A stretch of 64,000 nt of DNA from Halorussus salinisoli (GTDB lineage Archaea; Halobacteriota; Halobacteria; Halobacteriales; Haladaptataceae). Positions 58,232-64,000 of the stretch are shown one piece after another. The stretch lies in the NCBI GenBank assembly GCA_005239435.1, contig SZNP01000001.1:434001-498000 (forward strand), in the 5' to 3' direction. The position numbers were made by a program, and so were the translations under genes. Under the pieces are notes generated by a model. It saw only the letters and a program-made list of their open reading frames with translations. It was not told the DNA's origin and made no database searches. The stretch's first letter is position 1. The number at the start of each line of letters is the position of its first letter.

Positions 58232-60022
58232 ATGTGTGGTATCATCGGCTGTTCGGGCCGGAGCGACGAGACGCTCGACGTTCTCCTGTCGGGCCTCGAA
58301 GGGCTCGAATACCGGGGCTACGACTCGGCGGGAGTCGCGCTCTCGAACGGCACCCTCTCGGTCTGCAAGCGCGAGGGCGAGATACACCGCCTCCAGCAGG
58401 CGGTCGACGGCGACCTCGGCGGGCCGGTCGGCATCGGCCACACCCGCTGGAGCACCCACGGCCCGCCGAGCGACGCCAACGCCCACCCGCACACCGACTG
58501 CTCGGGCGGCGTCGCGGTCGTCCACAACGGCATCGTGGAGAACTACGCCGACCTCCGGGCGGAACTGACCGATCGCGGCCACGAGTTTGACAGCGACACC
58601 GACACCGAGGTCGTCCCGCACCTCGTAGAGGAGGAACTCGCCGACGGCGCGACCTTCGAGGAGGCCTTCCGCGCGGCGGTCACGCGACTGGAGGGCAGTT
58701 ACGCGCTGGCCGCGGTCGCCGAGGACTCGGCGGCTATCCTCGCCACCCGACACGACTCGCCGCTGGTCGTCGGCGTCGGCGACGACGCGGCCTACCTCGC
58801 CAGCGACGTGCCCGCGTTCCTCGACTACACCGACCGCGTGGTGTATCTGGAGGACGACGAGTTCGCCCGACTGGAGACGGGGTCGTGGACCGTCACCGAC
58901 GCCGATGGCGGCCTAATCGACAAGTCGGTCTCCCGCGTCGAGTGGGACGCCGAGGAGACCGCCAAGAGCGGTTACGACCACTACATGCTCAAGGAGATCC
59001 ACGAGCAACCGCGCGCGCTCCGGAAGTGTCTCCGCGGTCGCGTGGACGAACGTACGGGGTCGGTCGCAGTCGAGGCGCTGGAGGGCCTGAATCCCGGTTC
59101 GGTCCAGTTCGTCGCCTGCGGCACCTCGTACCACGCCGCGCTCTTCGGTGCTCAGACCCTGCGGGAGGCGGGCGTGCCCGCCCAGGCGTTCCTCGCAAGC
59201 GAGTACGCCACGTCGCCCGCCCCGGTCACCGACGACACGTTGGTGGTGGGTATCACCCAGAGCGGCGAGACCGCAGACACCCTGTCTGCGCTCCGCGAGG
59301 CCCAGCACCGCGGCGTCGAAACGCTAGCGATGACCAACGTGGTCGGTTCGACCGCGGCCCGCGAGTGCGACCGGACGCTGACGATTCGTGCGGGGCCGGA
59401 GATAGGCGTCGCGGCGACCAAGACCTTCTCCTCGCAGGTCGTCGCCTGCAATCTGCTCTCGGCCGCGGTGGCCGAGCGCGGCGACGCCCGCGAAGTGGTC
59501 GAGGCGTTGCGCGACCTGCCGGGCCAGGTCCAGAAGATTCTGGATTCCTCGCGGGCCGAGCGGGTCGCCGAGGAGTACGTCGATAGCGAGGCCTACTTCT
59601 TCGTCGGCAGAGGGCACCACCATCCGGTCGCGCTGGAGGGGGCGCTGAAGTTGAAGGAGATTTCGTACGAGCACGCCGAGGGGTTCCCGGCGGGCGAACT
59701 CAAGCACGGCCCGCTGGCGCTCGTGACCGCCGAGACGCCCGTCTTCGCGGTCGCAACGGGGAGCGGAGAGAAAGCGACGAAGACCGTCGGGAACGTCAAG
59801 GAGGTCGAAGCGCGGGACGCGCCAGTGGTGGCCGTGACCGATGGGGCGTCGGACGTCGGACGGTACGCCGACGTGGTCCTGGAAATCCCCGAGACGCACG
59901 CTCGCGTGGCTCCCGTGTTGGCAAACGTCCAGTTGCAGTTGGTCGCTTATTATATTGCGAAGAAGCTCGGGCGGTCTATCGACAAGCCACGGAATCTGGC
60001 CAAGAGCGTCACCGTGGAGTGA
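58232..60022 (+). CDS. glmS: Glutamine--fructose-6-phosphate aminotransferase
   Basis: A 596-aa enzyme making glucosamine-6-P. The glutaminase N terminus begins MCGIIGCSGRS with the catalytic Cys2, then GYDSAGVALSNGT, GHTRWSTHG and HNGIVENYADLR. Two SIS isomerase domains follow: AACGTSYHAALFGAQTLREAG-like VACGTSYHAALFGAQT (about residues 290-305), SQSGETADTL and ESIGRG-type, ending with GRSIDKPRNLAKSVTVE (the C-tail that closes the active site). Gene order nucleotidyltransferase-glmS is functional. Confidence 0.97.
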   Translation: MCGIIGCSGRSDETLDVLLSGLEGLEYRGYDSAGVALSNGTLSVCKREGEIHRLQQAVDGDLGGPVGIGHTRWSTHGPPSDANAHPHTDCSGGVAVVHNGIVENYADLRAELTDRGHEFDSDTDTEVVPHLVEEELADGATFEEAFRAAVTRLEGSYALAAVAEDSAAILATRHDSPLVVGVGDDAAYLASDVPAFLDYTDRVVYLEDDEFARLETGSWTVTDADGGLIDKSVSRVEWDAEETAKSGYDHYMLKEIHEQPRALRKCLRGRVDERTGSVAVEALEGLNPGSVQFVACGTSYHAALFGAQTLREAGVPAQAFLASEYATSPAPVTDDTLVVGITQSGETADTLSALREAQHRGVETLAMTNVVGSTAARECDRTLTIRAGPEIGVAATKTFSSQVVACNLLSAAVAERGDAREVVEALRDLPGQVQKILDSSRAERVAEEYVDSEAYFFVGRGHHHPVALEGALKLKEISYEHAEGFPAGELKHGPLALVTAETPVFAVATGSGEKATKTVGNVKEVEARDAPVVAVTDGASDVGRYADVVLEIPETHARVAPVLANVQLQLVAYYIAKKLGRSIDKPRNLAKSVTVE

Positions 60023-60070
60023 CGAATCGAATATTGGACTTCTGTAACTGTACGTACTTTCGTTCGTCTC

Positions 60071-61408
60071 TCAGTCTCCAGTCGGCTTCTCGGCGTCGGC
60101 GGTTTCCCCACCGACCACGTAGACGCTGTCGCTGAGCAACAGCACGATGGGTATCGCCGAGAGCAGTACGAGGCCCGCGAGGGCGAGGAAGACGGTCCGG
60201 AGGCCGGTGAGATCGGCTAGATACCCGACGATCGCCGGCGACGCGGAACTCGCGAGCAGCGCTCCGGTCCAGACGTAGCCGAACGCTCGCCCCTCCAGTT
60301 CCGGAGGCGCGATGTCGCTGACGAGCGAGTCGCGGGCGGGGTTCATCCCGTAGAGACTCACGCCGAGCAGCACCAGCACGACCAGGAGGCCTGTCGGCGA
60401 GAACGTGCCGACCGCGAGCACGCCGAGTACGCTCGCGGCGACCACTAGATACCCCACGAGCACCTTGCGGCTGTCGGACGCGTCGACTAGTCGGCCCGTG
60501 CCGAGCTGTCCGACGCCGGCGACGATCAGCAGCGCGGAGTAGTAGAAGCTCGCGGTCGATTCCGGGGTCAGTTCGACGCCGAGTGCCGTGAACGAGTAGC
60601 CGTAGACGCTCGTCAGGAACTCCGGCAGGAACACCGTCACGCCGGTGGCGGCCGTGATCTGGACGGCGAAGTACACGAACACGGCGAGCAGCGGGTAGAC
60701 GTACAGTCGGCGGTCGTGCTCCCAGAGTGCCCGGAGGCCGTTGACGCCCTCGTCCGTGTCGTCCCGTCGCCCTGCAGGTCGGGTCTCGAACGAACCGAGC
60801 GCGACGAAGAGAAGGACGGCGTAGGCGACCCCGAGAGCGCCGAAACCGAGGAGGATGCGGTCCCAAGCGACCACGACCAGCAGGCCGCCGACCAGTGCGG
60901 GGGCGAGGCCGTCGCCGAACTTCGAGGCGCTGCCCCACATCCCGAGCACGGTTCCCTTTGTCGACGCGTCGACGTTCGCGGAGATGAGCGGATAGCCGGT
61001 CGGGTGCACCGTGCTCGAACCGACGCCGACCGCGAACATCGCCGCGAACAGGACGAGAAACTGCTCGTCGAGGGTGACGCCTGCAACCGTCAGCACCTCC
61101 GTCCCGCCGGTGAAGCCGGGTGCGAGAGCGAACGTGACGACTCCAAGCCCGGTGATAGCGAACCCGAGCGGCAGGAGGTACCGTCTGTCGTACCGGTCCG
61201 AGAGCACGCCCATCGGTGCCTGCCCGACCGCAGAGCCGAAGGTCCGCACCCCCATCAACAGCCCGAGCTTCCAGAGCGGGTAGCCGAACGCGACCACCCA
61301 AATCGGAATCAGCGGCGGAAAGAGGCGCTTGAGCAGGTGGTCCATGCCGTGGACACCGCTGATGAGAACCGCGAACGCTCGCTGTCGTCCGTCCCCCTCA
61401 GAGAGCAT
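60071..61408 (-). CDS. MFS transporter
   Basis: A 445-aa twelve-TM transporter. The first half has PLWKLGLLMGVRTFGSAVGQ, GVLSDRYDRRYLLPLGFAIT (motif A, D-x-x-x-R), and GWGWGSASKF-like MWGSASKFGDGLAPALVGGL. The second half has LVDASDSRKVLVGYLVVAAS and LLGVSLYGMNPARDSLVSDI. Resembles fosmidomycin-resistance or nitrate-related MFS (Fsr-like) exporters; substrate uncertain. It is separated from glmS by 48 nt, convergent. Confidence 0.88.
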   Translation of the reverse strand: MLSEGDGRQRAFAVLISGVHGMDHLLKRLFPPLIPIWVVAFGYPLWKLGLLMGVRTFGSAVGQAPMGVLSDRYDRRYLLPLGFAITGLGVVTFALAPGFTGGTEVLTVAGVTLDEQFLVLFAAMFAVGVGSSTVHPTGYPLISANVDASTKGTVLGMWGSASKFGDGLAPALVGGLLVVVAWDRILLGFGALGVAYAVLLFVALGSFETRPAGRRDDTDEGVNGLRALWEHDRRLYVYPLLAVFVYFAVQITAATGVTVFLPEFLTSVYGYSFTALGVELTPESTASFYYSALLIVAGVGQLGTGRLVDASDSRKVLVGYLVVAASVLGVLAVGTFSPTGLLVVLVLLGVSLYGMNPARDSLVSDIAPPELEGRAFGYVWTGALLASSASPAIVGYLADLTGLRTVFLALAGLVLLSAIPIVLLLSDSVYVVGGETADAEKPTGD

Positions 61409-61756
61409 CGTCCAGACGCGTACTCTATTCCCGGCGACGACTTAACCGTTGGTCCTCAAGGGGTACGCTCGACGCAGTTTGGGGCTCAGGCTCGGTCACG
61501 AATCCAGACGCTGTCCAGCAATACGGCCGTTCGAGAGTGAACTGCTTCGGGGTCAAGCCCTGAGGCACTCGCCCTGTTCAGCCTGTAGACCTACCGAGGC
61601 GAAAACTCCGTTGACGTCGTCTTCGGTACGGAACAATCGTAACGCGATAGCTCGTTTCGATGAACTCTTTCACCGCCTCGAATCCTCTCGATTTGGGGCT
61701 CCGTGCTGGACGGCGAGCGTGGATAGAGCAATCCGAAACGCTGTTCCTCTCTTCGG
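61409..61756. other. 348-nt gene-free stretch with hairpin
   Basis: No CDS. An imperfect hairpin (GCTTCGGGG at 61544-61552, loop TCAA, GCCCTGAGGC at 61557-61566) resembles the right end of IS200/IS605-type elements or a terminator. Short, stop-interrupted minus-strand ORF fragments (e.g. GGERVHRNELSRYDCSVPK) might be remnants but have no match I can name. Confidence 0.45.
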
Positions 61757-62401
61757 TTAGCCGTTCTCGGACGCGAGGAACTCGCCGACGACGGCGTTGA
61801 GTCCGCGTCGCAATCGCTGGGAAGCCGCGTTGTCACTAATCCCCGTGAGGTTCGCTAGTTCCCCGAGAGTGACTCCACGAGGAACGCTCCAGTAGCCGTG
61901 GGTGTAGGCCGTCGAAATGATGTCGTACTGCTCGTCTGTCAGCGTCGATTCCTCGGCGGGGAGGTTCGGATTGTAGAGGCGACGTAACTCGATTTGGATG
62001 TCGTTCTCGAGACACTGTTCTCGAAAGTCGGTCAGGTGATTGCGGTCGTTGAACTGTAAGCGGAACTCCCACGCATCGATGGTGCCTTCGGCGCGGAGGA
62101 CGTCGGCGTGGGTATCGATCAACGGTTGGATGATCGAATCGATCTCTTGGCTCCATCGAATCTCGAACAGGTAGCGCCCGTCGGTCTGCGTGAGACACTT
62201 CGCGCTCTCGGTGAGCGGGTCGGCTCGAAGCGTCTCTTCGACGACGGCCCGGTCGTCGTGGTCGACCCAGAACAACGGAATTACCCCCGTCTGAAGCGGA
62301 ACGATGCGTTCGAGTTCGATCTCGATCTCGGGGTACTCGTCGAAGAGTCGTCCGAGAGCGAACTGATCTGCTGGGACTGTGATGTCTGTGATGACTACCA
62401 T
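61757..62401 (-). CDS. Bacterio-opsin activator-type HTH_10 regulator
   Basis: A 214-aa transcription factor. The C-terminal HTH_10 domain (about residues 150-210) contains LTDEQYDIISTAYTHGYWSV, PRGVTLGELANLTGISDNAA and SQRLRRGLNAVVGEFL. The N-terminal domain (MVVITDITVPADQFALGRLF, EIEIELERIVPLQTGVIPLF) matches the BAT-type ligand-binding half that precedes HTH_10 in haloarchaeal regulators. The regulated gene is unknown. GC content is lower than in the rest of the window, as in the following genes. Confidence 0.9.
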   Translation of the reverse strand: MVVITDITVPADQFALGRLFDEYPEIEIELERIVPLQTGVIPLFWVDHDDRAVVEETLRADPLTESAKCLTQTDGRYLFEIRWSQEIDSIIQPLIDTHADVLRAEGTIDAWEFRLQFNDRNHLTDFREQCLENDIQIELRRLYNPNLPAEESTLTDEQYDIISTAYTHGYWSVPRGVTLGELANLTGISDNAASQRLRRGLNAVVGEFLASENG

Positions 62402-62588
62402 GGCCGATCCCGTTCGACTGGTCTGTGGATGGCATTTCCACGCGGCCGTATCCTAACGACGACGTTCGAATTCGATCTTCTGACTTAAAGCGATAACGGG
62501 TATTTGGGCTACGACGCACCCATCGAACGTAAGGGTCGATTTTATAGGTAGTTAGCCATCTTCCAATATCATTCCTACAATTCAAAAT

Positions 62589-62599
62589 ACTTATTTATA
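62589..62599 (+). promoter_or_regulatory. TATA box of the DUF7504-like gene
   Basis: ACTTATTTATA about 25-30 nt before ATG 62621, within AT-rich DNA. Confidence 0.6.
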
Positions 62600-62620
62600 G
62601 ACGAATGGTTGTCAGTTACA

Positions 62621-63331
62621 ATGGGTTCGTACGAGGAGCAAATTCGGTCAAATGACGACCGTGAACAACAATTTGCAACAAAATTATCTCTTCTGAAAGA
62701 GCGGGGTTCCGCACTTCTTGTTGTTGGAAACCTTCCTGTTGATGCATATCAAACAGCTTGTCGGTGGATGCTCGGAGACGAAGCAGTAGGTCCGCGCCGC
62801 CGGATTCTCGTCGTCACCGACAATCAGTCCCCCACTGTAGAATCTCGCCTTCCAAAAAACGCTGATGCCTCGAATTTGAAGGTTGTTTCTAGTACCCCAA
62901 ATACTCGTGCAGCGGCTACTAATATAGTCGATAACTCTCAAATTGACTCCAAGATCGAACAAAGCTATATCGACCTTACCAATCTTGGGAAACTCGGAAG
63001 CACGGTTTCTGAGATGATTACCGAATTTAACAACGAAGTTGACGAACTTGATCCCGCTGAATTACGACTATGTTTTGACTCTCTCCGGCCCGTTCTCACT
63101 GAACACAGTACCAGCAAGGTCTTCAAATTCGTCGATCTCCTCGCCTCCCGTGTCCGAAAAGAAAACGGGATGAGTCATTTTCACTTACCACTTGCCCGTA
63201 ACAATGAAACAGTCCGAACTTTTGCACCGCTCTTTGATGCAGTTATCCAACTCCACGAACATGACGGTCAGATTGAACAGCGTTGGGAGCTTTGTGAAAG
63301 TGGTCTCTCGTCGAATTGGCTCCCTCTATAG
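62621..63331 (+). CDS. DUF7504-like protein (RecA-like domain remnant)
   Basis: A 236-aa protein from ATG 62621 (MGSYEEQIRSNDDREQQFAT). The fold suggests a RecA/KaiC-related core without Walker A: ALLVVGNLPVDAYQTACRWM, RRILVVTDNQSPTVE, LRLCFDSLRPVLTEHSTSKV and FKFVDLLASRVRKENGMSHF (the 'DSLRPLL' and 'HFHLP' motifs of DUF7504). These are haloarchaeal sensor/regulator accessory proteins. The gene is visibly AT-richer than its neighbours, with codon choice to match. An upstream TTG/GTG at 62609 is also open. The next gene reads in the same direction. Confidence 0.72.
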   Translation: MGSYEEQIRSNDDREQQFATKLSLLKERGSALLVVGNLPVDAYQTACRWMLGDEAVGPRRRILVVTDNQSPTVESRLPKNADASNLKVVSSTPNTRAAATNIVDNSQIDSKIEQSYIDLTNLGKLGSTVSEMITEFNNEVDELDPAELRLCFDSLRPVLTEHSTSKVFKFVDLLASRVRKENGMSHFHLPLARNNETVRTFAPLFDAVIQLHEHDGQIEQRWELCESGLSSNWLPL

Positions 63332-63416
63332 CTGATTTTGGCTCGTAAATCGATATAATCTGTTACCATAACCATCCGATACCTTTTTTCCCTAACAATG
63401 ACTGGAATCGGATACC

Positions 63417-64000
63417 ATGAAAGAACAGGATCGCATCGAGCAGCAAAACATCGGGGGTGACCACGCAGGGACAATCTCGTTTGAACCCACAGCCGACGAG
63501 ACAGGACTGAATATTATCGACCCAATCGAACGCCACCGATACTCATTAGCGACTCCGACCAGAGTGTCACCCACGCCGATTAACTCTGATACATTCCTAT
63601 TTCCAGTTGACGCTAGCGTTTCAGTGACGACTAAGTCAATCACCCTACCAACCGTCGTTGCCGTCTATGTACGTGACGCAAGCGGCCGCATGCTCACTGA
63701 AGCTGAGCACTTTGCTACTGAGGAATTTCCCGAGGATACCTATAGCCTCGAAATTTGTGCCCCCATCAAGTGTTATTTACGAGTAAATAGTCAGGTTTCT
63801 ATTTCCGCCAATGCGACGCAGACCCAGATCTCATTTGAGACGCCAACTGATGTGTTCGTTGGCGCACGGTCTCATCACGACCATCCTGCTGCCACGGTCA
63901 CAACCACAACGGACCCTAAAGATATGATGGCTGCCGTCTCAACATTCGGGTCTGCACTGAAAACGACCAGCGTTGAACGCTCGTACCCAACATTGCGAGG
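63417..64000 (+). CDS. Haloarchaeal hypothetical protein (5' part)
   Basis: The first 194 codons of a gene cut by the window end, from ATG 63417 (MKEQDRIEQQNIGGDHAGTI). It includes LNIIDPIERHRYSLATPTRV, FLFPVDASVSVTTKSITLPT, VAVYVRDASGRMLTEAEHFA, LEICAPIKCYLRVNSQVSIS and DPKDMMAAVSTFGSALKTTS. I know this as a broadly distributed haloarchaeal hypothetical but not its function; the pattern of strands suggests a beta-sandwich N-terminal half. Low GC like the preceding DUF7504-like gene, which it follows by 85 nt. Confidence 0.8.
   Translation, partial: MKEQDRIEQQNIGGDHAGTISFEPTADETGLNIIDPIERHRYSLATPTRVSPTPINSDTFLFPVDASVSVTTKSITLPTVVAVYVRDASGRMLTEAEHFATEEFPEDTYSLEICAPIKCYLRVNSQVSISANATQTQISFETPTDVFVGARSHHDHPAATVTTTTDPKDMMAAVSTFGSALKTTSVERSYPTLR

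Noticed and set aside
62108..62488. Plus-strand ORF opposite the HTH_10 regulator
   Set aside because: Shadow of the coding strand; amino-acid pattern does not resemble a protein family.
1..64000. Possible CRISPR array
   Set aside because: No regularly spaced direct repeats of 24-40 nt with unique spacers were seen; the repeats found are inverted or dispersed.

Overview
The window is chromosomal DNA from a haloarchaeon (class Halobacteria, Euryarchaeota). The evidence is very high GC, strongly acidic predicted proteins, Tat (twin-arginine) signal peptides on secreted proteins, and archaeal information-processing genes: aIF2 gamma, aIF5B, Rpo7/Spt4, PAN, a Kae1-Bud32 fusion, Pus10, Nob1, SecDF, S19e, S24e and S27ae. 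TATA-type promoters usually lie about 25-35 nt upstream of start codons, as expected for leaderless transcripts. The genus cannot be fixed from sequence alone; a Halorussus/Haladaptatus-like lineage is a guess. I found no rRNA, tRNA, CRISPR array, provirus or intact insertion sequence.

Layout. 1-1555: end of a molybdate/tungstate-type ABC transporter. 1660-6032: accessory genes (four-repeat LEA2/WHy protein, GNAT acetyltransferase, PIN protein with an overlapping micro-ORF, UPF0104 flippase-like protein). 6110-9007: S19e, PDCD5-like protein, PP-loop ATPase and HisS. 9437-9830: gene-free stretch with a promoter-like box followed by a foldable hairpin block, a candidate small RNA. 9831-15338: TruA, M28 peptidase, PepF and PAN. 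16329-21498 (minus strand): two translation/transcription clusters, aIF2gamma-PIN-Rpo7-Spt4-dephospho-CoA kinase, then S24e-S27ae-Kae1/Bud32. 21645-29591: housekeeping and small membrane genes (HAM1, pyruvoyl arginine decarboxylase, aIF5B, PRC-barrel-Nob1) plus a decayed small membrane-protein gene at 28358-28670. 29667-36837: RHH protein, CPBP protease, Pgi, unknowns and SecF-SecD. 37131-39432: three nucleic-acid enzymes (RnhB, a VRR-NUC-like nuclease, an ERCC4-HhH nuclease). 39777-48400: MATE exporter, DUF2270 protein, Pus10, small unknowns and a 1018-residue PKD/PGF-pre-PGF surface protein. 48576-60022: UppP, a five-gene sugar ABC operon behind a palindromic operator, a Tat-exported propeller-like protein, a GlmU-like nucleotidyltransferase and GlmS. 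60071-62401: MFS transporter and an HTH_10 regulator. From about 62.5 kb to the end the DNA becomes clearly AT-richer and carries a DUF7504-like gene and an unknown gene cut off by the window edge.

Genes that work together: the ABC uptake operon with its operator; GlmU-like protein plus GlmS for UDP-GlcNAc supply; SecDF and UppP for envelope export and lipid-carrier recycling; agmatine production by PdaD, which in archaea feeds tRNA-Ile2 agmatidine; and the tRNA modification enzymes TruA, Pus10 and Kae1-Bud32.

The least expected structures are non-coding: a fold-back, MITE-like element with two matching copies (45041-45161 and 15506-15605) and a half copy at 4099-4120; a second family of hairpin-rich intergenic repeats (39540-39680 and 43600-43795); the candidate RNA at 9605-9690; and the pseudogene. 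I did not find a clear new defence or mobile system.
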